The notes under the pieces were generated by a model. It made no database searches. It was not told where the DNA came from and saw only the letters and a list, made by a program, of their open reading frames with translations. The position numbers and the translations under genes were made by a program. Below are positions 1-9,247 of a stretch of DNA of 20,535 nucleotides, one piece after another (within the stretch, counting starts at the first letter, position 1; the number at the start of each line of letters is the position of its first letter). The DNA is from JAZGBC01 sp036444495 (GTDB lineage Bacteria > Pseudomonadota > Alphaproteobacteria > Kiloniellales > J153): contig JAZGBC010000257.1 in the NCBI GenBank assembly GCA_036444495.1, positions 1-20,535 on the forward strand, in the 5' to 3' direction.

Positions 1-313
1 GCGTGGCGCGGCGATGTGGGGCATCGGAAGCCATGCGCGACGCCGTCCGAAAGCCTTGGGAAGCCGCCGTTCCGGTCGCACGGGCGAACCGCCGGAGGGC
101 GTCGGAAAGCCTTGCCGATGTCCCGCATCGCCCGCGGCTTCCCTCCTACCCGGCGGATCGCCCACGCGATCTCTATGGGTCAATATCAAGGACCTTTGGT
201 ATAGGATCAACCAGGCCAAGGAGTTGCTGCTGGGCGGGTAGCGCAGCTTGTCTTGCCTTGGCCCCTGTGGCATTACGGCCAGCGACCCCTCCGATTCGCT
301 TTAGAACCGCTTC
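1..313. other. Upstream region of galU, no supported gene
   Basis: No reading frame here has a recognisable product. Open frames exist on both strands, but they are Arg/Pro-rich and look like GC-driven chance. Three imperfect copies of a motif resembling GTCGGAAAGCCTTG lie near 20-35, 42-58 and 98-114; the last two match at 15 of 17 positions. A weak TATAGG box at 200-205 has no good -35 element. The window begins inside this region, so the 3' end of an unseen upstream gene cannot be excluded. Confidence 0.5.
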
Positions 314-1219
314 ATGGCAGGACCTATCCGCAAGGCGATCTTTCCGGTCGGCGGCCTGGGCACCCGGTTCCTGCCGGCGACCAAGGCCATGCCCAAGGAG
401 ATGCTGCCCGTCGTCGACAAGCCGCTCATCCAGTATGCGGTGGAGGAGGCGCGCGCCGCGGGCATCGAGGAGTTCATCTTCGTCAATGGGCCCGGCAAGA
501 CGGTGATCGAGGAGCATTTCGGCCAATCCTCGGAGCTTAGGGCGGCGCTGTCCAGTCGCGGCAAGGCCGAGGAGCTCAGAGTCGTGGAGGACGCGGTGCT
601 CGATGCGGGACGGAGCACCTTCGTGCTCCAGCCGGAGCCGCTCGGCCTGGGCCACGCGGTCTGGTGCGCGCGCGAGCAGGCCGGGGGCGAGCCGGTCGCG
701 GTGCTGCTGCCCGATGATCTGGTGCTGGCCGCGACGCCCTGTCTCGAGCAGATGATCGGGGCCTATGAAGAGGTGGGTGGCAACCTGGCCGCGGTCATGG
801 AGGTGCCGCGCGAGCAGACCGGCCGCTACGGCATCCTCGACGTCGAAAGCGATGACGGGCGCCTGGCCGCGGCCAGAGGGCTGGTCGAGAAGCCCAAGCC
901 GCAGGACGCGCCCTCCACGCTTTCCATCATCGGACGCTACATCCTGGATCCGGCGGTCTTCGCCGAACTGGAGCGGCAGGAGCGCGGCGCGGGCGGCGAG
1001 ATCCAGCTGACCGACGCCATGGCGCGCACCATCGGCAAGGTGCCCTTCCACGGCTTTCGCTTCGAGGGTACCCGCTTCGATTGCGGCACCAAGGCCGGCT
1101 TCCTGGAGGCGAACCTGGCATTCGCCCTCGCGCGCGACGACCTGAGCGCCGAGGCGGCGGAGATCCTGCGCCGCTATGGGGCGCCGGACCCGGCCGCCGC
1201 CAAGGCGGCGGCGAAATAA
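314..1219 (+). CDS. galU: UTP--glucose-1-phosphate uridylyltransferase
   Basis: This cytoplasmic enzyme makes UDP-glucose and pyrophosphate from UTP and glucose-1-phosphate. The 301-residue length is usual for bacterial GalU. The nucleotide-binding signature GGLGTRFLPATKAMPKEMLP lies at about residues 13-32, followed by VVDKPLIQYAVEEA. A PDD motif near residue 137 and FDCGTKAGFLEANLAFAL near residues 255-272 are also family landmarks. The C-terminal end is a short Ala/Lys-rich tail. The ATG at 314 starts exactly at the conserved N-terminus, although the upstream bases show no good Shine-Dalgarno sequence. It is the first gene of a three-gene operon, 28 bases before ugd, and UDP-glucose is the substrate of Ugd. 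The assignment is very secure at family level; the end use of the UDP-glucose is inferred. Confidence 0.97.
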   Translation: MAGPIRKAIFPVGGLGTRFLPATKAMPKEMLPVVDKPLIQYAVEEARAAGIEEFIFVNGPGKTVIEEHFGQSSELRAALSSRGKAEELRVVEDAVLDAGRSTFVLQPEPLGLGHAVWCAREQAGGEPVAVLLPDDLVLAATPCLEQMIGAYEEVGGNLAAVMEVPREQTGRYGILDVESDDGRLAAARGLVEKPKPQDAPSTLSIIGRYILDPAVFAELERQERGAGGEIQLTDAMARTIGKVPFHGFRFEGTRFDCGTKAGFLEANLAFALARDDLSAEAAEILRRYGAPDPAAAKAAAK

Positions 1220-1247
1220 CGGCGGATCGCGGCGGGGGAGGCGGTTC

Positions 1248-2558
1248 ATGCGCGTGGCCATGATCGGGACGGGTTACGTCGGGCTGGTTTCCGGCGCCTG
1301 TTTCTCCGAGTTCGGTATCGAGGTGGTCTGCGTCGACAAGGACGCGGACAAGATCGCACGCCTGGGGTTGGGCGAGATTCCGATCTACGAGCCGGGGTTG
1401 GAGGAGTTGGTGGCGCGCAACCGCGCCGATGGCCGCCTGTCCTTCACCACGGACCTTAAGACCGCGGTGGCCGGCGCCGAGGCGGTCTTTATCGCGGTGG
1501 GCACGCCCAGCCGGCGCGGTGATGGCCACGCGGACCTTGCCTATGTGCGCGCCGCAGCGGCGGCGATCGCCAAGGCGCTCGACGGCTATACGGTGGTCGT
1601 CACCAAGTCCACCGTGCCCGTGGGCACCGGGGCCGAGGTGGCCCGGATTATCCGGGAGACGCGGCCCGATGCGGACTTCGATGTCGCCTCGAACCCTGAG
1701 TTCCTGCGCGAGGGCTCGGCGATCGGCGATTTCATGCGGCCCGACCGGGTCATCATCGGCACCGATTCCGAGCGGGCGCAGGAGGTACTGCGCCAGATCT
1801 ACCGTCCGCTGTTCTTGATCGAGACGCCGATCATCTTCACCGCACTGGAGACCGCGGAGCTGACCAAATACGCCGCCAATGCCTTCCTGGCCACCAAGAT
1901 CACCTTCATCAACGAGATCGCCGAGCTCTGCGAGCGGGTCGGGGCGGACGTGCACGACGTGGCCCGCGGCATCGGGCTGGACGGGCGTATCGGCCGCAAG
2001 TTCCTCCATCCCGGGCCGGGCTATGGCGGCTCCTGCTTTCCCAAGGATACCCTCGCCCTGGCGCGCACGGGCGAGGAGGCGGGCACGCCGCTGCGCATCG
2101 TGGAGACCGTCACCCAAGTCAACAGCGCGCGCAAGAAGGCCATGGCCGAGAAGATCATCGCCCACTGCGGCGGCTCGGTTCAGGGCAAGACCATCGCGGT
2201 GCTCGGCCTGACCTTCAAGCCCAACACCGACGACATGCGCGAGGCGCCGAGCCTGGATATCGTCCCGACGCTGCAGGCCGCCGGGGCCAAGCTGCGCGCC
2301 TACGATCCGGCAGGGCAGGAAGAGGCCAAAAAGCTGCTCGAGGATGTTGTCTGGTGCGAGGGCGCTTACGAGACCCTGGAAGGCGCGGATGCGGTGGTCA
2401 TCATCACCGAATGGAACGCCTTTCGTGCGCTCGACCTGGAGCGGGTCAAGGCGCTCATGGCCGCCCCCGTCATGGTCGACTTGCGCAACGTCTACGATCC
2501 CGACGAGATGGCCGCCGCCGGTTTCCGCTATGTCTGCGTCGGCCGGCCGGGGTCCTGA
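1248..2558 (+). CDS. ugd: UDP-glucose 6-dehydrogenase
   Basis: Oxidises UDP-glucose to UDP-glucuronate using two NAD+. The protein is 436 residues, normal for the family. The Rossmann motif GTGYVG is at residues 7-12. STVPVGTG is at about 121-128, NPEFLREGSA at about 149-158 and TKYAANAFLATKI at about 206-218. The catalytic cysteine is C263 in GYGGSCFPKDT, and the C-terminal UDP-binding domain contains GLTFKPNTDDMREAPS near 320-335. An in-frame upstream extension to 1176 is rejected, because the ATG at 1248 has a GGGGGAG ribosome site and begins at the conserved MRVAMIGTGYVGLV. The gene sits 28 bases after galU and 5 bases before the mutase gene, so the three are probably co-transcribed. UDP-glucuronate feeds acidic polysaccharide or lipid A modification; which one is not visible here. 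Confidence 0.97.
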   Translation: MRVAMIGTGYVGLVSGACFSEFGIEVVCVDKDADKIARLGLGEIPIYEPGLEELVARNRADGRLSFTTDLKTAVAGAEAVFIAVGTPSRRGDGHADLAYVRAAAAAIAKALDGYTVVVTKSTVPVGTGAEVARIIRETRPDADFDVASNPEFLREGSAIGDFMRPDRVIIGTDSERAQEVLRQIYRPLFLIETPIIFTALETAELTKYAANAFLATKITFINEIAELCERVGADVHDVARGIGLDGRIGRKFLHPGPGYGGSCFPKDTLALARTGEEAGTPLRIVETVTQVNSARKKAMAEKIIAHCGGSVQGKTIAVLGLTFKPNTDDMREAPSLDIVPTLQAAGAKLRAYDPAGQEEAKKLLEDVVWCEGAYETLEGADAVVIITEWNAFRALDLERVKALMAAPVMVDLRNVYDPDEMAAAGFRYVCVGRPGS

Positions 2559-2563
2559 GCGAC

Positions 2564-3970
2564 ATGCCCGCCGCGCCCGGCGCCAAGGGCCACGCCTTCG
2601 ACCCCACGATCCTGCGCGAGTACGACGTGCGCGGGCTTGTCGGCAGCACGCTCTCGGCTGCGGACGCCGGCGCCCTGGGGCGCGCCTTCGGCACGATCCT
2701 GCGCCGCGCCGGTGGGGCGAGCGCCTGCGTCGGCTATGACGGGCGCCTCTCCTCGCCAGAGCTGGAAGCGGCCCTGGTCGAGGGGTTGACGGCGTGCGGG
2801 CTCAAGGTACTCAGGATCGGGCTCGGGCCCACGCCCATGCTCTATTTCGCCGTGCACGAGCTGGGCGCGGACGGCGGTGTCATGGTCACGGGCTCGCACA
2901 ACCCGCCCGACTACAACGGCTTCAAGATGACCCGGGCCAAGGCCAAGCCCTTCTTCGGGCCGGACATCCGGGGCCTGGGCGAGCTGGCGGCGGCGGGGGA
3001 TTTCGAGACCGGCCCAGGCGCGGTCGAGGAACAACCGGTCGCGGAGGACTACATCGAGCGCCTGCTGGACGGCCTGGCGCTGGACGGCCGCCCGCTCAAG
3101 GTGGCCTGGGACGCGGGCAACGGGGCCGCTGGCGAGATCATGGCGGCGCTCACCGCGCGTCTGCCGGGCGAGCACCTGCTGCTCAACGAGGCGATCGACG
3201 GCACCTTTCCCGCGCACCATCCGGACCCGACGGTCCCGGCGAACCTGGAGCAGCTCAAGGACTGCGTGCTCGAGGAGGGCTGCGACCTGGGCCTGGCCTT
3301 CGACGGCGACGGCGACCGCATCGGCACGCTGGACGGGCAGGGCCGGGTGCTCTGGGGCGATCAGCTCATGCTGCTCTTTGCGCGCGATATCCTGAAGGCG
3401 CGCCCCGGCGCCACCATCATCGCCGATGTGAAGGCGAGCCAGGTGCTGTTCGACGGGGTGGCCGAGGCCGGCGGCAAGCCGCTCATGTGGAAGACCGGCC
3501 ATTCCCTGATCAAGGCCAAGATGGCCGAGGTGAATTCGCCCTTCGCCGGCGAAATGTCGGCCCATATCTTCTTCGCCGACCGCTACTACGGTTTCGACGA
3601 CGCGCTCTATGCCGCCCTGCGCCTGATCGAGATCTTGAGCCATAGTGACGAGAGCCTGGCGGAGTTCCGCGATTCCCTGCCGCAGGTGGTGAATACGCCC
3701 GAAATCCGTTTCCCCTGTCCCGAGGAGCGCAAGCAGCCGATCATCGAGCAGGTGCGCGGTCGCCTAAAGGCCCGGGGCGCGGAGATGAGCGAGATCGACG
3801 GGGTGCGCGTGCGAAACGACGACGGTTGGTGGCTGCTGCGCGCCTCCAACACCCAGGACGTCCTGGTGGCGCGCTGCGAGGCGGCCGATGCGGCCGGGCT
3901 GGCGCGGCTCAAATCCGAGCTTCTGGCCGAGCTGGAGGCCAGCGGCCTGTCGGCCGTCGATCTCGGCTGA
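2564..3970 (+). CDS. Phosphomannomutase/phosphoglucomutase (alpha-D-phosphohexomutase family)
   Basis: Interconverts hexose-6-phosphate and hexose-1-phosphate, probably both mannose and glucose forms as in AlgC-type enzymes. The 468-residue protein has all four family signatures. FDPTILREYDVRG is near residues 12-24. The phosphoserine loop VMVTGSHNPPDYNG has S111 as the phosphorylated serine. The metal site is DGDGDR at 247-252. The sugar loop GEMSAH is at 329-334 and the phosphate-binding RASNTQ at 426-431. The ATG at 2564 lies 5 bases after the ugd stop and fits the family N-terminus, so a longer in-frame extension inside ugd is rejected. Glucose-1-phosphate from this enzyme is the GalU substrate, so the operon can run from glucose-6-phosphate to UDP-glucuronate. 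Sequence alone cannot settle mannose versus glucose preference. Confidence 0.93.
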   Translation: MPAAPGAKGHAFDPTILREYDVRGLVGSTLSAADAGALGRAFGTILRRAGGASACVGYDGRLSSPELEAALVEGLTACGLKVLRIGLGPTPMLYFAVHELGADGGVMVTGSHNPPDYNGFKMTRAKAKPFFGPDIRGLGELAAAGDFETGPGAVEEQPVAEDYIERLLDGLALDGRPLKVAWDAGNGAAGEIMAALTARLPGEHLLLNEAIDGTFPAHHPDPTVPANLEQLKDCVLEEGCDLGLAFDGDGDRIGTLDGQGRVLWGDQLMLLFARDILKARPGATIIADVKASQVLFDGVAEAGGKPLMWKTGHSLIKAKMAEVNSPFAGEMSAHIFFADRYYGFDDALYAALRLIEILSHSDESLAEFRDSLPQVVNTPEIRFPCPEERKQPIIEQVRGRLKARGAEMSEIDGVRVRNDDGWWLLRASNTQDVLVARCEAADAAGLARLKSELLAELEASGLSAVDLG

Positions 3971-3989
3971 AATTCGGGGTTAAAGCGGG

Positions 3990-5306
3990 CTAGTTCTGCG
4001 CCACCCGGCGCGCGCGGCCGGTCTGCGCGGTGGTCCTGCGGGTCTGCACGACCAGGCAATCGGCCTTGGCCGCGTGCAGGCGCTTGCAGGTCTTGCGGGC
4101 GCTGGGCTCGGTCAGGCCCACCAGGCGCGCCCGGTAGATCTTCCCGCGCTGGCCCTTGATGTGGGTCACCACGATGCGCGTCTTGCCGAGGAGGTCGGGA
4201 TACAGGTTGATCGTCTGCTGGGCGACGCGCTTGGCGCGGCGGTAGCCGTAGTAGGCGCCCACCTGAACGCCGAAGATGCGCTCCAGGCTGGGCTTCTCGC
4301 CAGAGCCCACCTCGACGCGCTCCGCATTCTTCCTGGTCCTGACCGCCATGGGCGCGGCGACATGCTTCAGGCCACTGCTATCCTTCAGGTCGTTGGCCTC
4401 GGCCACCAGGGTACGCGCGGGCTTGCGCTGGGGTGGGCCTGGGATCTTTTCGTCGCCCAGTGAGGCCATACGTACGAAACCGCGGTCCATGAGGCGCACG
4501 ATATGCCGGTCGCGCGAGCGCGGCGTCTTGCCGCCGAACACCACGGCGATGATGCGCCGTCCGTCGCGCACGGCCGAGAGCACCAGGTTGAACCCGGATG
4601 CCCGGATGTACCCGGTCTTGATTCCGTCGGCGCCCTTATACTTGCGCAGCAGACGGTTGTGATTGCGGTACCGGCGCCCCTTGTAAACGAATTCCTTGGC
4701 GGAGAAGAGCTTGTAGAACTCCGGAAAGTCGCGAATGAGCGCGCGCGCCAGCTTGGCTATGTCGCGGGCCGTGCTCATCTGGCGCCGGTTTGGCAGGCCC
4801 GAGGCGTTACGGAAACTCGTGCGCTTCATGCCCAGCTCGCGTGCTTTCTTGTTCATGCGCAGGGCGAAGCGAATCTCCTTGCCGCTCATGGCCTCGGCCA
4901 GCACTACGGCGGCGTCATTGGCCGATTTGGTCACCAGCGCCATGATCAGGTTCTTGACCGAGATCTTCTGGCCGCGCTTGAGGCCGAGCTTGGAGGCCGG
5001 CATGCCCGCGGCGCGCCGCGAGACCTTGATCTGCTGCGTCATTTTGAGTTCGCCGCTCTCCACCGCCTCGAAAGCGAGGTAGAGGGTCATCATCTTGACG
5101 AGCGATGCGGGATAATTGCGCGTGTCCGCGTTGGTTTCGTGCAGGACGCGGCCTGATTCGTAATCGACCACGATGGAAGCATAGCGTGCTTCGGCCTGGC
5201 CCGCGAAAGTCAAAGTTACGGCCAGGACTAAAGCCAGAAGGCCGAGCCGCGTCCTAAAACAGGAACTAATGACTTTTACCAAATAATTCATTACAGCCGA
5301 AAACAC
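3990..5306 (-). CDS. D-alanyl-D-alanine carboxypeptidase (PBP5/6 family, S11) with C-terminal SPOR domain
   Basis: A periplasmic serine peptidase that trims the terminal D-Ala from peptidoglycan pentapeptides. A signal peptide occupies about residues 1-40, with a hydrophobic core LGLLALVLAVTLTFAG and probable cleavage after AEA. The catalytic motifs are complete: SxxK as S68-L-V-K71, SxN as S128-A-N130, and KTG at 230-232. Residues of about 340-425 (FGVQVGAYYGYRRAKR onward) form a SPOR-like peptidoglycan-binding domain in place of the amphipathic membrane anchor of enterobacterial PBP5. The GTG at 5306 has a G-run ribosome site; the ATG at 5291 is an alternative start that keeps a usable signal peptide. 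It is convergent with the mutase gene (19-base gap) and divergent from the lipoprotein gene. The basic tail after the SPOR domain is unremarkable. Confidence 0.94.
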   Translation of the reverse strand: MFSAVMNYLVKVISSCFRTRLGLLALVLAVTLTFAGQAEARYASIVVDYESGRVLHETNADTRNYPASLVKMMTLYLAFEAVESGELKMTQQIKVSRRAAGMPASKLGLKRGQKISVKNLIMALVTKSANDAAVVLAEAMSGKEIRFALRMNKKARELGMKRTSFRNASGLPNRRQMSTARDIAKLARALIRDFPEFYKLFSAKEFVYKGRRYRNHNRLLRKYKGADGIKTGYIRASGFNLVLSAVRDGRRIIAVVFGGKTPRSRDRHIVRLMDRGFVRMASLGDEKIPGPPQRKPARTLVAEANDLKDSSGLKHVAAPMAVRTRKNAERVEVGSGEKPSLERIFGVQVGAYYGYRRAKRVAQQTINLYPDLLGKTRIVVTHIKGQRGKIYRARLVGLTEPSARKTCKRLHAAKADCLVVQTRRTTAQTGRARRVAQN

Positions 5307-5482
5307 AGAATACCCCCCGAACGCGATCCTATAAGTTCATGATTCTCAGGCGATTCTAAGAATTCGCCCTGACTCTGTCCAGCTTAATGCTTACCTACTT
5401 GCAAATTGGTTAAAATGCCTTGGTCCGGCTGCACTTCGTTAACCATAATCTGCCAGCGTTGTGGCTCGGTTCTGCGATATTC
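5307..5482. promoter_or_regulatory. Divergent intergenic region between the carboxypeptidase and lipoprotein genes
   Basis: This AT-richer stretch must hold promoters for both divergent genes. It contains an imperfect dyad at 5349-5368 (GGCGA-TTCTAAGAA-TTCGCC, arms pairing with one bulged base and TTCTAAGAA at the centre). A TAAAAT box at 5411-5416 could be a -10 element for the rightward gene, but no convincing -35 lies at the right distance. A CTATAAG stretch near 5334 could serve the leftward gene. All individual elements are weak calls. Confidence 0.35.
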
Positions 5483-6208
5483 ATGGACAGGCTCATGGTT
5501 TTCCTGCGACGACACCTGTATTTGGTCCTATGGCTCATTGCGCCCCTGCTGGTGCTCGGCGCCTGCGCCTACCGGGGCGATATCGACCAGCCGGTCACGA
5601 TCAAGGCCACCTGGTTCAGCTATCTGAATGGCGACGATATTCGGGCCGCCTGCCAGGGCGGGGCGCCGGACCGCTTTCGTCTGATCTACAACGGCAATTA
5701 CGAGGAGCAGCTGCGCAGCTACGAGGTGACCAGCCTGGGCGGCGGCGGGGCCGGCTACAAGGCCAGGGTTATGGATGGCAGCGGCCTGGACCTGACCCAC
5801 TTCTCCCTGAGTGACCCACAGTCCATGGCGCGCTGGACCACGTCCCAGGCCCGGCTCGACCCCGAGGAGCTGGCCGGCCTGGACGGCGCGCTCGCGGCCA
5901 GCGGCGCCTTCGGGGCCTCGCCCCAGGGCCTGCGCTTGGCCTCGGAGCAGTTCTACTGGGTCATGAGCGCCTGCCGGGGTGGGGTTTTCTACTTCAACGC
6001 CTGGCTCTATCCCTCGCCGCGCTTCGACCAACTGGTCTTCGCAGATGTCTTGCTGCGTTACGATCGGACCGGGATAGCGCTCAACCCGCTGCGCGAGGTG
6101 TCAGGGGCGGTGCGGTTCAGGCGGAACGCGCCCGGGGAGGAACGGTCGTCCCACTTCGATGTGCAAGTCGGGGATGGCGGCCTGCAAGGCATGATGACCC
6201 TGTTCTGA
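5483..6208 (+). CDS. Putative lipoprotein of unknown function
   Basis: I do not recognise the family. From the ATG at 5483 the protein is 241 residues. It has a basic start (RR at 9-10), a hydrophobic run through about residue 26, and a lipobox LGAC with the lipidated cysteine at C28. This indicates a lipoprotein of the periplasmic face of a membrane. The mature part is globular, with many aromatic residues (QFYWVMSACRGGVFYFNAWLYP) and two further cysteines (C57 and a CRGG cysteine near 154) that could form a disulfide. The ATG at 5495 is an alternative start that preserves the lipobox; a longer frame from 5420 would put extra residues before the signal. It lies between the divergent carboxypeptidase gene and clpSA, 325 bases before clpS, so co-transcription with clpSA is uncertain. 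Confidence 0.72.
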   Translation: MDRLMVFLRRHLYLVLWLIAPLLVLGACAYRGDIDQPVTIKATWFSYLNGDDIRAACQGGAPDRFRLIYNGNYEEQLRSYEVTSLGGGGAGYKARVMDGSGLDLTHFSLSDPQSMARWTTSQARLDPEELAGLDGALAASGAFGASPQGLRLASEQFYWVMSACRGGVFYFNAWLYPSPRFDQLVFADVLLRYDRTGIALNPLREVSGAVRFRRNAPGEERSSHFDVQVGDGGLQGMMTLF

Positions 6209-6533
6209 ACCGGTACGGGCGGCCGGAATTTGTGCTCCAGGGGTGCGCAAGGGCACGAGAGGCCGGGCCGCGTGCTCGGTGCGGTCTTTCGCAGGATTTG
6301 CTGCGCTGCACAAATCGGCCCGTTGCCGCGCCGTTGGCCTGGAAAGCCGGCTCGTCAATCCTAATTTAACCTACTGCCTAGAGGCTGAGGACTCGGGCCG
6401 GAGGCTAGTGCGGGAGCAGCCGGCCAGCGTTCCGGCCGAATTTCAGCCCTTAGGGACTTTTCTGAGGGCCGGGAGACCCGATATCATTGAGTGGTTCGGA
6501 TCAGCCGAGACGACAACAAGCGGCCCGCAAGCG
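6209..6533. other. Non-coding leader region of clpS
   Basis: No gene is supported in this 325-base gap. The clpS frame stays open upstream to 6243, but the upstream translation has no family character. A compact hairpin sits at 6295-6316 and is listed separately. An AT-rich patch at 6357-6370 (TCAATCCTAATTTAAC) is the likeliest promoter neighbourhood, but it matches neither a sigma-70 nor a sigma-32 consensus well. Confidence 0.4.
6295..6316. other. Inverted repeat upstream of clpS
   Basis: GATTTG and CAAATC form the outer six base pairs. With one bulged C, TGC and GCA extend the stem around a three-base loop. No T-run follows on either strand, so this is not a standard intrinsic terminator. 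It lies 86 bases after the lipoprotein gene stop and 217 bases before the clpS start, where it could act as a processing or attenuation hairpin or as an operator. Confidence 0.4.
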
Positions 6534-6860
6534 ATGAGCGACGACGACAAGAAAGTCAAGCATGGCCCCTCGACGGATGTCCTGGTCAAGACCCGGCCAA
6601 AGACGAAGACACCATCGATGTACAAGGTGCTCATGCTCAACGACGACTACACGCCGATGGAGTTCGTGGTGCACGTTCTGGAAAAGTTTTTCGGCATGAA
6701 CCAGTCGAACGCGTCACGAATCATGCTGCACGTGCACCAGCGCGGCGTCGGCGTTTGTGGCGTCTTCACTTACGAGGTCGCCGAATCCAAGGTAAGTTCT
6801 GTCATCGACTATGCACGCAAGCACCAGCATCCCTTGCAGTGCACCTTAGAGAAGGACTAG
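6534..6860 (+). CDS. clpS: ATP-dependent Clp protease adaptor ClpS
   Basis: This adaptor binds the N-domain of ClpA and delivers N-degron substrates to ClpAP. The 108-residue protein carries the conserved core MLNDDYTPMEFVV, with N36-D37-D38 matching the residues that hold the substrate alpha-amino group, then VHVLEKFF and HVHQRGVGVCGVFTYEVAESKV. H68 corresponds to the pocket histidine of other ClpS proteins. The disordered N-terminal part (about residues 1-27) is rich in Lys and Asp, as usual. The ATG at 6534 was chosen because the earlier in-frame extension has no similarity to the family. The gene ends 7 bases before clpA, a typical clpS-clpA operon. Confidence 0.96.
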   Translation: MSDDDKKVKHGPSTDVLVKTRPKTKTPSMYKVLMLNDDYTPMEFVVHVLEKFFGMNQSNASRIMLHVHQRGVGVCGVFTYEVAESKVSSVIDYARKHQHPLQCTLEKD

Positions 6861-6867
6861 CGAGCGA

Positions 6868-9195
<2,328 letters not shown>

Positions 9196-9212
9196 TTCCC
9201 TTCCAGGAAAGT

Positions 9213-9226
9213 CGCGGGGCCCCGCG
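9213..9226. other. GC-rich palindrome between convergent genes
   Basis: CGCGGGGCCCCGCG is a perfect 14-base palindrome in the 52-base gap between the convergent clpA and radical SAM stops. In RNA from either strand it could fold as a five-pair stem with a four-base loop. No U-run follows, so it is at best a non-canonical bidirectional terminator. Confidence 0.4.
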
Positions 9227-9247
9227 GGTTCGAGGGCTCGGGCGCGC

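Noticed and set aside
3..128. Minus-strand 42-codon open frame running off the left edge
   Set aside because: Arg/Pro-rich, no ribosome site and no recognisable product; open frames of this size are expected in GC-rich DNA.
173..3643. Long minus-strand frames opposite galU, ugd and the mutase gene
   Set aside because: They lie wholly over well-conserved genes on the + strand and have no recognisable motifs, so they are codon-bias shadows.
3971..3989. Terminator between the convergent mutase and carboxypeptidase genes
   Set aside because: The 19-base gap has no inverted repeat or T-run, so no terminator is called.
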